From positions 171,056 through 235,055 of the forward strand of contig CAJTXL010000001.1 of NCBI GenBank assembly GCA_910583525.1: a DNA stretch of 64,000 nucleotides, read 5' to 3'. The notes beneath the pieces are model-generated. The model had not been told where the DNA came from. It was given only the letters and a program-made list of their open reading frames with translations, and searched no databases. The position numbers were made by a program, and so were the translations under genes. The stretch is from an uncultured Muribaculaceae bacterium. GTDB lineage: Bacteria; Bacteroidota; Bacteroidia; Bacteroidales; Muribaculaceae. Shown here one piece after another: positions 30,401 through 39,037 of the stretch (position 1 is the stretch's first letter; each line of letters opens with the position of its first letter).

Positions 30401-30615
30401 TCGACATATCGCAAGCAGTACGCCCCGGCGTCAATACTTTTGAGGCCGAAGTCGTCAACACTTGGGTGAACCGCCTTATCGGCGATGCCTCGCTACCGAC
30501 AGAAGAACGCCCCACTTGGTCGCCGAACAATCCTTACGATGTGTCTTCGCCACTGCAAAGCTCAGGCCTGCTCGGCCCGGTGCTCATAGAAACAATAGAC
30601 TACGAAAACCAATAA
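27448..30615 (+). CDS. GH106 alpha-L-rhamnosidase
   Basis: Exported alpha-L-rhamnosidase of about 1055 residues, in the normal size range for GH106. Family signature near the N-terminus: YWHWLSGNISEEGVIADLESM followed by QAGIDRAFI; then AGWSQAGGPWV, a central region with DSYEVGGQNFTDDF and FTTWLENYGHWGF, and a C-terminal galactose-binding-like beta-sandwich (LLVNLGDVMVMARIKINGKD, GGVWTAPYRLDI). The first ATG overlaps the GH78 stop; ATGs at 27451 and 27460 are also possible. The N-terminal signal with Cys28 (PSAC) may be a lipobox, though Pro at -3 is unusual. Pairing with GH78 suggests rhamnose in two linkages or in a branched site. Confidence 0.92.
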   Translation: MMARMKTIYRKLLLSAILPTCALLPSACGGKSDYDKIREGFTTLPDSIQTSVYWHWLSGNISEEGVIADLESMKQAGIDRAFIANIGLQPHEAPTGEVHFMSEEWWRILHAALKKASELDIEIGIFNSAGWSQAGGPWVEPQQSMRRISSVKARVAGGSTVKLAMPAPSPDFRDVKVLAYPATTDLIALTSTDVKPKAGSVKIDFHADSAFTLRSLRCLPTQAPMMAHATLFVNRDGKYEPVTDFAIDRRNPLLYVGFEPYAAVSVGIPEVKGKDFRLEISGLNDNNGFSELTLSSAPVVDRFEEKTFAKMYQEPLPYWKEYQWPAAGVKATASAVDASQIIDLSECLKGDTLTWDAPVGKWDIVRTGMLPTYVTNSPALAGEGLGLEIDKMSGKHLQAHYDAFIGEILRRIPAEDRRTWRVVVADSYEVGGQNFTDDFLDKFEKRFGYSAVPFLPVYDGVVVESADASDRFLWDMRKLVSESLAYDHVGKLSELCHSDGFTTWLENYGHWGFMGEFLQYGGQADEVAGEFWSEGDLGNVENRAASSCAHIYGKPKVSSESFTYAGAAYSRYPKLMKQRADRFFAEGINNSLLHVYISQKPEFAKPGLNTWYGNEFNRNNTWFRQLDTFIAYLKRCNFMLQQGLDVADVCYFIGEDTPKMTGICDPALPSGYQFDYINAEVILRDMAVKDGRWTLPHGTSYRIMVLPPQKTMTPELLEKLEKLVADGGILLGPAPERSPSYQGYPDADKRVADAASRLWSGKPVTKVGKGMVLTGMDMAEALKLADCAPDFDTPADVPVVYSHRSAGDVDIYFVANQSENKISFPATFRTSGRQPELWDATSGTVRALPSYTATDSTTCFTLDLEPLESIFIVFGRKSDSAGAEAVNFPTPKTATTLNGSWTISFDPAFRGPSEPLAVDSLFDLATSPDNNVRHYSGPMVYRTEFKLDTVPDAPLLVNLGDVMVMARIKINGKDVGGVWTAPYRLDISQAVRPGVNTFEAEVVNTWVNRLIGDASLPTEERPTWSPNNPYDVSSPLQSSGLLGPVLIETIDYENQ

Positions 30616-30622
30616 CAGACCT

Positions 30623-33103
30623 ATGAAAATACGTGCAAAATATCTCGTTGCCGGCCTGCTGCTCACATCTCTATGTGCAACGGCCAAAAGCGACGAAAAG
30701 AAAATCGAGGATATTCTCGGCAAAATGACCGTAGAAGAAAAAGTGAGCCTGTGTTCGGGCAATTTCATGCACTTCAAAGGCATACCAAGGCTCAACATTC
30801 CCGAGGTGGGATGGTGCGACGGCCCACGCGGCCCCAACGGACAGGCCGGAGGAACCGCATTCCCCTCGGGCATACTGTTCGGCGCCACATGGAACCCCGA
30901 AATTGTCGAAAAAGCCGGAACGGTAATGGGCGAAGAAAGCCGCGCACTCAAACGCAGCATACTCCTCGGCCCGGCATGCAACATACTGCGCGACCCTCTC
31001 GGCGGACGTTTCTTCGAGTACTATACCGAAGACCCGTTCCTCAACAGCGCCATCACCGTAGCCCAGGTCAAGGGAATACAGAGCCAAGGCGTTGCCGCAT
31101 GCCTCAAACACTATGCCTGCAACAACCGCGAAAACAACCGCAACGACTATATGTCGATTATAGACGACCGAACGATGCACGAAATCTATCTCCCGGCATT
31201 CAAAGCCGCCGTGCAGGACGCAGACGTGCAGACCGTCATGACATCGGCAAACGGCATGAACTACGAGTTCGTCAGCGACAGCCGCAAGATGCTCACCGAC
31301 ATACTGAAAGACCGATGGGGCTTCGAAGGTTTTGTAATGACAGACTGGCTTCAGACGCGCTCTACAGAGAAAGCCGCGTTCGCCGGTCTCGACGTGTCGA
31401 TGCCCGGCGGCGACGACTGCGGCTTCGGAACAGCACTCCTCGATGCCGTCAGGGCCGGACGTGTGTCTATGGATGTAATCGATGACAAGGTGAGGCGCAT
31501 TCTCCGCGTCTATGACTTCATAGGCATCCTCGACAATGAAGACCAGAGCTCCGGCGCCGGGTTCTCTACGCCGGAGCACCACCGCACGGCTCTCGAAATT
31601 GCCGAACAAGGCATAGTATTGCTTAAAAATGACAACAACGCGCTTCCGCTCAACGAGAAAAAAATGCGCAACGTGCTCGTAATAGGCCCCAATGCCGACA
31701 AACGCTTCTGCATGGGCGGCATGGGCGGCAGCTCGTGGATGGAGTCGCCCTACGAGGTCACCGTGCTAAAAGGCATCGAAAACCTCATCGGCAAAGAGCA
31801 CGTCACCTACATATCGTCCGACGAGCTCGGCGGCTTCCGCCCCGTGTCGGCCGAGATGTCGCCCGACAGCACAGGCTTCCATGCCGAGTATTTCGCCAAA
31901 GGAAAAGACACCGCCGTGGCAACACGCAACGAAAAAACAATCGACTTCATGTGGGAAATGAAGTCGCCCGACCCGTCCATGCGTGCCGACGAGTTCCGCG
32001 AAGCCCGTTTCGAGCTGAAATTCATGCCTCCCGTCGACGGCAAATACAGCTTCCGTTTCATTTCGGGCGGTGGTCTCACATATGTCTACAATAACGAGTG
32101 GGCCGGTGCCCCTGTGACAATAGCAGGCAAGAGCAATGAACCGACAACCACAGCCGACCTCGACCTCCGCAAAGGCGAAATGCTGCGTCTGTGCATCATT
32201 TACCAACGTTCGGCAGGCGATGCCGCGCTGCGCGTCGAGTGGCAAAGTCCCGAGACAGAGCTTGCCGACAAGCAATGGAAGAAAATCGACCGGGCCGCAC
32301 GCAAGGCCGATGCCGTAGTGTTCGTCGGAGGCATAGACCATAGTGTCGATACCGAGGGCCGCGACCGCGTGACAATGTCGTTCTCCGACCTTCAGACGCG
32401 CCTTATAAAGCGCCTTGTAAAAAACAACCGCAACACCAATGTGGTGCTCATCAACGGCTCGCCGCTTGAAATCGGCGAATGGATGCCCGACGTGGCATCG
32501 CTTGTGGAGGCATGGTATCCGGGCATGGAAGGCGGTACGGCTATTGCGAAAGTGCTGTTCGGGCGCACCAATCCTTCTGGCCGCATGCCTTTCACTTGGC
32601 CTGCCAGGCTCGAAGACGCCCCGAACCTTAAATTAGGATGGCAGGACGGCCTCAACGTGCTCTATACTGACCGTCTGAACGTGGGATACCGCTATTTCGA
32701 CACCGCCGACACAGAGCCTTTGTTCACATTCGGCTACGGGCTCAGCTATACCGATTTCGACTACAGCGGTCTCAAACTCGACAAGAATGGCGCTTCGCAT
32801 GTCCACGGCAAAGTATCGGTCACGAACAGCGGCAAACACGACGGTTACGAGACTGTTCAGGTATATGTCCGTCCCCTTACACCGTCGGTAGAGCGTCCCG
32901 GACACGAACTGAAATTCTTCCGCAAGATATTCATTCCCGCCGGACAGACGGTCGATGTCGATTTCGACCTCGGCGCCGACGCGTTCTCGTTCTATGACGT
33001 CAGCCGCGCCGACTGGAAAGTCGATCCCGGAAAATATGAAATCGAATTATGCCGCGACTCGCGCACTCCTATCATCTCAGCACAAATTGAAATCAACGAC
33101 TGA
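30623..33103 (+). CDS. GH3 beta-glycosidase with inserted PA14 domain
   Basis: Exported GH3 enzyme of 826 residues, seven bases after GH106. Signal peptide ~1-21. The catalytic barrel contains WCDGPRGPNGQ, KHYACNNRENNRNDY and nucleophile Asp241 in VMTDWLQTRS. A PA14 domain (~residues 413-540: GFHAEYFAKGK to ALRVEWQ) is inserted in the second alpha/beta domain, as in PA14-type beta-glucosidases, where it can cap the active site and favour short or bulky aglycones. It ends with a fibronectin-III-like domain (HDGYETVQVYVRPL). Substrate not determinable; beta-glucosides of plant origin are plausible next to rhamnosidases. Confidence 0.92.
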   Translation: MKIRAKYLVAGLLLTSLCATAKSDEKKIEDILGKMTVEEKVSLCSGNFMHFKGIPRLNIPEVGWCDGPRGPNGQAGGTAFPSGILFGATWNPEIVEKAGTVMGEESRALKRSILLGPACNILRDPLGGRFFEYYTEDPFLNSAITVAQVKGIQSQGVAACLKHYACNNRENNRNDYMSIIDDRTMHEIYLPAFKAAVQDADVQTVMTSANGMNYEFVSDSRKMLTDILKDRWGFEGFVMTDWLQTRSTEKAAFAGLDVSMPGGDDCGFGTALLDAVRAGRVSMDVIDDKVRRILRVYDFIGILDNEDQSSGAGFSTPEHHRTALEIAEQGIVLLKNDNNALPLNEKKMRNVLVIGPNADKRFCMGGMGGSSWMESPYEVTVLKGIENLIGKEHVTYISSDELGGFRPVSAEMSPDSTGFHAEYFAKGKDTAVATRNEKTIDFMWEMKSPDPSMRADEFREARFELKFMPPVDGKYSFRFISGGGLTYVYNNEWAGAPVTIAGKSNEPTTTADLDLRKGEMLRLCIIYQRSAGDAALRVEWQSPETELADKQWKKIDRAARKADAVVFVGGIDHSVDTEGRDRVTMSFSDLQTRLIKRLVKNNRNTNVVLINGSPLEIGEWMPDVASLVEAWYPGMEGGTAIAKVLFGRTNPSGRMPFTWPARLEDAPNLKLGWQDGLNVLYTDRLNVGYRYFDTADTEPLFTFGYGLSYTDFDYSGLKLDKNGASHVHGKVSVTNSGKHDGYETVQVYVRPLTPSVERPGHELKFFRKIFIPAGQTVDVDFDLGADAFSFYDVSRADWKVDPGKYEIELCRDSRTPIISAQIEIND

Positions 33104-33107
33104 CACA

Positions 33108-34916
33108 ATGAAAAAACTAATCATATCAGCATTCATAGTAGCCGTCTCTGCGCTAAACGCCAATGCGTGGCAACCTGCGGGAGACAAAATCATGACACCA
33201 TGGGGCGAGTCGCTTGACCCGGCCAACGTCCTGCCCGAATATCCGCGTCCGATAATGAAGCGCGGCCAATGGAAAAACTTAAATGGGCTTTGGAACTATG
33301 CCATCACACCTATGGGTACAACAATGCCTGACAGCTACGACGGCGAAATCCTCGTACCGTTCGCCGTAGAGTCAGCACTTTCGGGCGTGGGCCGTACACT
33401 CGGCGACAACGAAGAACTTTGGTACAACCGAAGCTTCGACATCCCTTCGGAATGGAAAGCCAAACACATCATGCTCAACTTCGGAGCAGTCGATTGGAAA
33501 GCCGACGTATGGGTCAACGGCATATATGTCGGCCAACACACGGGCGGATATACGCCTTTCAGCTTCGACATAAGCAAAGCGTTGAAAAAAGGCACAAACG
33601 AACTGACTGTAAAAGTATGGGACCCGACATCAAACGGCGAACAGCCACGAGGCAAGCAAATAGCTGAACCTAATACCATATGGTATACTCCCGTATCGGG
33701 AATATGGCAGACAGTATGGCTCGAACCCGTGGCAGAAGTGCATCTCAGCTCCATAAAAACGACACCCGACATCGACAGGCGCACTCTACGCATCGAACCG
33801 TCGTTTGCAGGCGGCTCACCAGACAGGACAGAAGTAATCCTATACGACGGCAACCGTGAAGTCGGTCAAGCTGCGAGCCTCGGCGACACTCCTTTGGAAA
33901 TGCCGATGCCCGTCGATGCAAAACTATGGTCGCCCGAAGAACCGACGCTCTACGGCTTGACCGTAACCGTCTATAAAGACGGCAAAGCCGTCGACCGCAT
34001 CGACAGCTACACGGCATTCCGCAAATTTTCAGTCCGTAAAGACAACAAAGGCATCACACGCCTGCAACTCAACAACAAAGATTACTTCCAATTCGGCCCG
34101 CTCGACCAGGGTTGGTGGCCCGACGGACTCTACACAGCACCGTCAGACGAAGCACTCGTCTACGACCTGAAGAAGACAAAAGACTTCGGCTTCAATATGG
34201 TGCGCAAACACATCAAAGTCGAACCGGCGCGTTGGTATTCGCACTGCGACAGCCTCGGCCTTATCGTGTGGCAGGACATGCCGAGCGGTGGGCCTTCGCC
34301 TGAATGGCTCGGACAAAAATATTTCGACGGCAATGAAGCCAAACGCTCGACGACTTCCGAAGCAAACTACCGAAAGGAATGGAAAGAAATCATCGATGCA
34401 CTGTATCCATATCCTTGTATCGGCATTTGGGTGCCGTTCAACGAGGCATGGGGTCAATTCAAGACCGAAGACATCGCCGAATGGACTAAGAACTACGACC
34501 CCTCGCGACTCGTAAATGCGGCAAGCGGCGGAAACCACTATCCGTGCGGCGATATGCTCGACCTGCACAACTACCCCGAACCGAAACTTTATCTTTATGA
34601 CCCCTTGCGTCCGACAGTCCTTGGCGAGTACGGCGGCATAGGGCTGGCTCTTCCCGGCCATCTGTGGTTTCCTGACAAAAACTGGGGCTATATACAATTC
34701 AAGACTATCGACGAAGTGACTGCAAAATACAAAGAATACGCCAAAATGCTGCTCGACATGATACCACAAGGCTTCTCGGCTGCTGTATATACACAGACCA
34801 CCGATGTCGAGGGCGAGGTCAACGGCCTGCTGACCTACGACCGTAAAGTCGTCAAAGTCGATGAGGAGAAAGTACGCGAAATAAACCGTGAAATCTGCAA
34901 CTCGCTGAATCAATAA
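33108..34916 (+). CDS. GH2 glycoside hydrolase, short form
   Basis: Exported GH2 enzyme of 602 residues. The ATG at 33108, four bases after the GH3 stop, gives a clean signal peptide (MKKLIISAFIVAVSALNANA); the longer in-frame extension to 32955 would overlap GH3 coding sequence and is rejected. The jelly-roll domain has VWVNGIYVGQHTGGYTPFSF and WYTPVSGIWQTVWL. The TIM barrel carries acid/base Glu446 in PFNEAWG and nucleophile Glu507 in LGEYGG. There is no C-terminal domain beyond the barrel, unlike the 812-residue GH2 upstream. Such compact enzymes include beta-galactosidases, glucuronidases and mannosidases, so activity is left open. Confidence 0.9.
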   Translation: MKKLIISAFIVAVSALNANAWQPAGDKIMTPWGESLDPANVLPEYPRPIMKRGQWKNLNGLWNYAITPMGTTMPDSYDGEILVPFAVESALSGVGRTLGDNEELWYNRSFDIPSEWKAKHIMLNFGAVDWKADVWVNGIYVGQHTGGYTPFSFDISKALKKGTNELTVKVWDPTSNGEQPRGKQIAEPNTIWYTPVSGIWQTVWLEPVAEVHLSSIKTTPDIDRRTLRIEPSFAGGSPDRTEVILYDGNREVGQAASLGDTPLEMPMPVDAKLWSPEEPTLYGLTVTVYKDGKAVDRIDSYTAFRKFSVRKDNKGITRLQLNNKDYFQFGPLDQGWWPDGLYTAPSDEALVYDLKKTKDFGFNMVRKHIKVEPARWYSHCDSLGLIVWQDMPSGGPSPEWLGQKYFDGNEAKRSTTSEANYRKEWKEIIDALYPYPCIGIWVPFNEAWGQFKTEDIAEWTKNYDPSRLVNAASGGNHYPCGDMLDLHNYPEPKLYLYDPLRPTVLGEYGGIGLALPGHLWFPDKNWGYIQFKTIDEVTAKYKEYAKMLLDMIPQGFSAAVYTQTTDVEGEVNGLLTYDRKVVKVDEEKVREINREICNSLNQ

Positions 34917-34936
34917 CCACATAAACGTCCGACCAC

Positions 34937-37744
34937 ATGCTCCTGAAAGACAAACGCATATTGGCAGTGCTTACTGTTGCGCTCGCCGTTTCGGCAAGTT
35001 TGGCCGAGAACCCGTCGTATATGAAAGTCGAGCTTACCGACGGAAAAAGCCATTACCACCACATCGACGATATCGACCGTGTGGAGTTTGACATAGTGTC
35101 CCGTATCGGTATTTTATACAACGACTCTCAGAACAGAGGCTACGGCATCGAAGTGTCCGGGCCTTCGGATACAGGCATTTACACTTTGGAGATACCGGCC
35201 ACGGCGCCGGAACGTGTGGTATGGACGCTACCTTTGGGTGAAAGCCTGCCAGACTGCAACTACAAGCTCTCTTTCGCTTATTGCAGTTCGGTGCCCATCG
35301 GTGAAGCCAAAGTCGTACTTTTCAACGAAAACCGGCAGTACTACTCCCACCCCGACACTCCGATAGCATCGTCTACCGACCGTCCCGGTACCGTTTGGCC
35401 CGGCACGCCTTTCATATGGTTTAACGGCACCGGGACGCCTGCCGACCGATGGAAAGTATGCTCGCTCGATTTGAGCGAGGCCATCGCGACCACAGGATGG
35501 GACCTCTACGGAAAAACGTGTGAGTTTCTACGCATTGACTTCGACTTTCCCGAAGGTGCTGTTTCTGAAAACTTCACTTTGAAAATCAAAGACCTTCGCC
35601 TTGAACCGGCTGAACTTATAGGCTCTACGAAAGCCGAAGACGATGGCGAAGATTGTGCCATGAGGCTGCAACTCGACATATCGAATGTCTGCCAGCTCTC
35701 CGCGACCCAAGACGGCGACGTCTACACGATAGTGACTGACGGCGGCATAGACCCGTGGCTCTTCACAAAGGAACTGAAGCACAAACTTTCCGAAAACGCG
35801 TTCTTACTCAGTTTCGACTACAGGACATCACAAACCGTGTCCGGACTACAGGCGTATTTCTGCCCTCCGCTATCGGGCGACCGCTTTTGGCAGTTGGGCG
35901 ACCTTGAAGCATCGCCCGACGAATGGAAGAGCTATTCCACGGCAATAGACAAAGCTATCGAAAAATTCTCATGGGGAAATGCCGGCGACTGTCTCCGCCT
36001 CGACTTCGGCAGCGGTATGGCGGCAAGCATCGACATCCGCAACTTGCGTATACGTGGACTCAACAAAGCCGAAAAAGATGCCATTCGGGCAGAAGAAGAG
36101 CATCGGACGGCGCTCGTAAACCTCGACAACAGCCTAAAGACATACCTTAACCGCAGTTTCAATGCTGAAATAAGCCTTGTCGAAGTAGGTGCTGACAAAG
36201 TCAATGTCACCGGCACGGCTCCATCGGGCGGCTCTTACGCTTTGGCCGAAGTGACGCCTTATGAAGACGCCCTGTTACTGAAATCGTTCCGCAAATGTAA
36301 AAACGGCATCCACGGAGCATTCAACGTCAGTCTGCCGCGTGTGGTGGAATATGACGGGGTGAAATACGACCGACTGCTATCAAAATGGGTCGTAGTCAGC
36401 ACCGACGGCGGCACTGAGAAGATGGTGTCGGCATGCCGATATGTCGATGCCGACCATATCGACCAAAGCAACGCCAAGAACTGCCAAGACGTGCCGGCAA
36501 ACATCAAAAAAGGCGGTGAAGCCGACCCCGGACGTGTATACGACGCTATCGAGATGGGCATGAGAGCCACTTTGGTCGGCATTCCCGTAACTGCCGTGAT
36601 GTGGAGTTCGGCTCAGAAAGCCGCTGCCGTGGGAGATGCCGTAATACAGCACAACTATCTCGGAAAGCCCTACTATTTCAGCAAAGGATATTTCGAAAAC
36701 CTCGACAAGCATCTGCTCGAACTCCAAAATGCCGGAATATCGGTGTTTACCGTATTCACCATACGGCCCGAAACTTTCCGAGACCCCAACGCATACAAGA
36801 ACTACGACCACGAGCTCGGCATGCTCATGCAGCATCCCGACTACTCCGGCCAAGGAAATTTCGCAATGGTGAACCTCACGCAGCCCGGAAGCGTGAACTT
36901 CTACGCCGCAGCTCTCGACTTCCTCGCCTCGCGATACTCCGACGGCTCGCACGGACGCATACACCGCTACGTGATGCACAACGAAATCGATGACCCCAAC
37001 AACTGGAACGATGCCGGTTGGAAACCTCAGACTGTCTACATGGACCAGTTCGTCAAATCGACACGCATGGCGCACAACATCATACGCCAATACAACACTT
37101 TCGCGCAGATACTCGTACCCGTAACCCAGCAGTGGACATTCAAGACCATCCGACCCGAACACGACATGCTCTTCGCCGTCAAAGACCTTTTCGGTCTTAT
37201 GAACGACTTCAGCCGTGTCGAAGGAGACTACTATTGGGGAATGGGCTACCACTCCTACCCTTATAAATTCCAAAGCCGCACCTGGGAAGACCACCTCGCC
37301 ACCTGGTCGATGGACACCGAACTCGTCACATTCCGCAACCTCGAAGTGCTCGACAAGTGGGCAAAGACTCCGGCAAACATGTACAAGCAACAGAAAAGGC
37401 GCGACATATGGCTCACCGAGAACGGCTCAGGCACACCGACATACTCCGAAAAAGAACTTACCGAACAGGCTGCATGCGCCGCCTACGCACTCAAAAAGAT
37501 TAAAGCATTAGATGGCATCCAGACCCTGATATGGCATGCCAACGCCGACAACGCTGTTGAGGGCAGTCTCAACCTCGGCCTGCACTACCGGCACGACGAC
37601 CCTGACCGTCCGTGGGGACGCAAACCGGCTTGGTACGTATTCCAAGCGTTCGGCACCGAGCACGAAAGCGAAGTTCTCGACCAATATCTGCCTGTAATTG
37701 GCGTGTCGCAATGGAGCGAAATCATGCACCAAGTAAACGAATAG
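34937..37744 (+). CDS. DUF5722-like predicted clan GH-A glycosidase (copy 2) with an extra N-terminal module
   Basis: A 935-residue exported protein, second copy of the enzyme at 9105-11348. It has a non-lipoprotein signal peptide (cleavage near SLA). A short KVELTDGKSHYHHIDDIDRV motif follows, then one beta-sandwich module (~residues 55-235) almost the same in pattern as the 38351 protein. Next comes the beta-sandwich shared with copy 1 (~240-375), then the catalytic region with Glu683 (HNEID) and Glu828 (LTENGS). The catalytic region is highly similar to copy 1, including an exact 77-bp repeat. Difference in anchoring (soluble here, lipidated in copy 1) suggests the pair works in two compartments, surface and periplasm. 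Substrate unknown. Confidence 0.75.
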   Translation: MLLKDKRILAVLTVALAVSASLAENPSYMKVELTDGKSHYHHIDDIDRVEFDIVSRIGILYNDSQNRGYGIEVSGPSDTGIYTLEIPATAPERVVWTLPLGESLPDCNYKLSFAYCSSVPIGEAKVVLFNENRQYYSHPDTPIASSTDRPGTVWPGTPFIWFNGTGTPADRWKVCSLDLSEAIATTGWDLYGKTCEFLRIDFDFPEGAVSENFTLKIKDLRLEPAELIGSTKAEDDGEDCAMRLQLDISNVCQLSATQDGDVYTIVTDGGIDPWLFTKELKHKLSENAFLLSFDYRTSQTVSGLQAYFCPPLSGDRFWQLGDLEASPDEWKSYSTAIDKAIEKFSWGNAGDCLRLDFGSGMAASIDIRNLRIRGLNKAEKDAIRAEEEHRTALVNLDNSLKTYLNRSFNAEISLVEVGADKVNVTGTAPSGGSYALAEVTPYEDALLLKSFRKCKNGIHGAFNVSLPRVVEYDGVKYDRLLSKWVVVSTDGGTEKMVSACRYVDADHIDQSNAKNCQDVPANIKKGGEADPGRVYDAIEMGMRATLVGIPVTAVMWSSAQKAAAVGDAVIQHNYLGKPYYFSKGYFENLDKHLLELQNAGISVFTVFTIRPETFRDPNAYKNYDHELGMLMQHPDYSGQGNFAMVNLTQPGSVNFYAAALDFLASRYSDGSHGRIHRYVMHNEIDDPNNWNDAGWKPQTVYMDQFVKSTRMAHNIIRQYNTFAQILVPVTQQWTFKTIRPEHDMLFAVKDLFGLMNDFSRVEGDYYWGMGYHSYPYKFQSRTWEDHLATWSMDTELVTFRNLEVLDKWAKTPANMYKQQKRRDIWLTENGSGTPTYSEKELTEQAACAAYALKKIKALDGIQTLIWHANADNAVEGSLNLGLHYRHDDPDRPWGRKPAWYVFQAFGTEHESEVLDQYLPVIGVSQWSEIMHQVNE
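36914..36990 (+). repeat. 77-bp exact repeat, copy B (inside DUF5722-like gene 2)
   Basis: Identical to 10518-10594 in the paralogous gene, spanning the codons around the predicted acid/base Glu. The flanking bases differ at both ends (G/T before, C/T after). Confidence 0.95.
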
Positions 37745-37768
37745 TAAAAAACAGCAATGATTGCTTGC

Positions 37769-37808
37769 AAAAAGCTGAATGTTTATATCACGGCACACCC
37801 TAACTTCG
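37769..37808 (+). promoter_or_regulatory. Putative activator-dependent promoter (shared motif site 2)
   Basis: AAAAAGCTGAAT ends at 37780, followed by exactly 20 bases and TAACTTCG (37801-37808), one mismatch from TAnnTTTG. The arrangement matches sites 4019-4058 and 39302-39340. The start codon of the small exported protein is at 37857. Confidence 0.5.
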
Positions 37809-37856
37809 CATCTGTAAACAATGCTTCGGCATATCATTAACTTAAATTTAATCAAC

Positions 37857-38330
37857 ATGAAAAAAGCTTTTCTGAAAACGGTAGCCGCCGCGCTGTTCAT
37901 CGCAACGGCTATGCCGAGTTCGGCTGCGGATTTGCTGACTGTCACCGGTAGTGACGGCACTCCGAAAAAAGTTGAACTCGCCCAAATCCAAAAAGTCCAT
38001 TTCGAAGGCGAAAAGATGGTTATAACGCACTCCGAGGGCACTCATGAAGTGAGTCTCGACGGCTTGCAGCTGTCTTTCGACGAAAAAACTTCAACGGGCA
38101 TCATCTCCGATGCGAACATCGCCGACGATATTGCCGTAACAATCGCCAATGGCAACATAACAATAACGGCACAAAACGACAAATCCTTCAACGTTTTCGT
38201 GTATAGCCTTCAGGGGCAGACCGCAACCGCAATCAAAGGCAACGGCACGATAACTCTCGACACAAATTCATTGTCCAAAGGTGCATACATTCTCAAAGTC
38301 AACGATAAAGTCTACAAATTCATCCGCTAA
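37857..38330 (+). CDS. Small exported protein with a T9SS-like C-terminal sorting domain
   Basis: A 157-residue protein of unknown function. The ATG at 37857 gives a standard signal peptide (cleavage near SSAA) and is preferred over an upstream ATG at 37821. After the signal comes a short beta motif, VTGSDGTPKKVELAQIQKV and FEGEKMVI, related to the N-termini of the 34937 and 38351 proteins (XGX...I..V.F pattern). The last ~65 residues (FNVFVYSLQGQT to SLSKGAYILKVNDKVYKFIR) match the pattern of the type A Por/T9SS C-terminal domain, which normally directs cargo to the cell surface. There is almost nothing between signal and sorting domain, so any cargo function is obscure. Confidence 0.65.
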   Translation: MKKAFLKTVAAALFIATAMPSSAADLLTVTGSDGTPKKVELAQIQKVHFEGEKMVITHSEGTHEVSLDGLQLSFDEKTSTGIISDANIADDIAVTIANGNITITAQNDKSFNVFVYSLQGQTATAIKGNGTITLDTNSLSKGAYILKVNDKVYKFIR

Positions 38331-38350
38331 ACCACTTAACCTCAAACAAC

Positions 38351-39022
38351 ATGAAAAATCTTTTACCCTCAGCAATCATAATGCTCTCGTCGGCCGTCGC
38401 TTTCGCACAGGCTCCCTACAAAATGCAAATCGAGCTTAAAGACGGCTCAAACGTTCAGTATAAAGTCGATGACATCAGCCAGGTAACATTCGACAACAGC
38501 GCCAACCCGACATTCACTCTCGCCTACAAAGATGGACAGAACCAAGGGTATGGCATCCAAGTGTCAGGGCCTGATAACGAAGGCATCTACACTATGACAA
38601 TCCCGGCAAACGCACCCGAACGTGTAATATGGACAGAGGGACTTGAAAACGGCATACCCGACGCAAACTACAAACTTACATTCTCATATTGCAGCACTGT
38701 TGCCATTGGCGAAGCCAAATGCGTCCTGTTCAACAGCACCATGGGGTGGTACGACGCAGGCAGCGGCCTTGTGACTTCGGCGGAAGAGCCCGGCTGCGCA
38801 TGGCCCGGAACTCCGTTCATATGGTATCGCGACACACAGGCCGCAGCAAACGAATGGAAAGAAATTTCTTTCGATTTAAGCAAAGCAATCGCTTCAGTCA
38901 ACTGGAATTTGAACGGCAAAAAGAATGAAAGCATCCGTTTAGGTTTTGACCTTCCTGCCGGAGCCGCTGCAGAAGACTTCACTCTAAAAATCAAAAATCT
39001 CAAACTTGAACCCATAGAATAA
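38351..39022 (+). CDS. Small exported single-module protein, putative glycan-binding
   Basis: A 223-residue exported protein, 20 bases after the T9SS-like gene. The signal peptide ends near AFA. It then has KMQIELKDGSNVQYKVDDISQVTF followed by one beta-sandwich module (~55-223) with the locus pattern: APERVIWTEGLENGIPDANYKL, YCSTVAIGEAKCVLFN, PGTPFIW, NEWKEISFDLSKAI, VNWNLNGK and a closing LKIKNLKLEP. The same block forms the N-terminus of the 34937 enzyme, with shared wording such as WPGTPFIW. No catalytic residues are evident. It resembles a free-standing binding module detached from, or donated to, the neighbouring enzyme. Function is inference. Confidence 0.65.
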   Translation: MKNLLPSAIIMLSSAVAFAQAPYKMQIELKDGSNVQYKVDDISQVTFDNSANPTFTLAYKDGQNQGYGIQVSGPDNEGIYTMTIPANAPERVIWTEGLENGIPDANYKLTFSYCSTVAIGEAKCVLFNSTMGWYDAGSGLVTSAEEPGCAWPGTPFIWYRDTQAAANEWKEISFDLSKAIASVNWNLNGKKNESIRLGFDLPAGAAAEDFTLKIKNLKLEPIE

Positions 39023-39037
39023 ATCCAAGCCATCATA

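Noticed and set aside
32955..33107. N-terminal extension of the short GH2 gene
   Set aside because: It overlaps the end of the GH3 gene and lacks a signal peptide; the ATG at 33108 starts a normal one.
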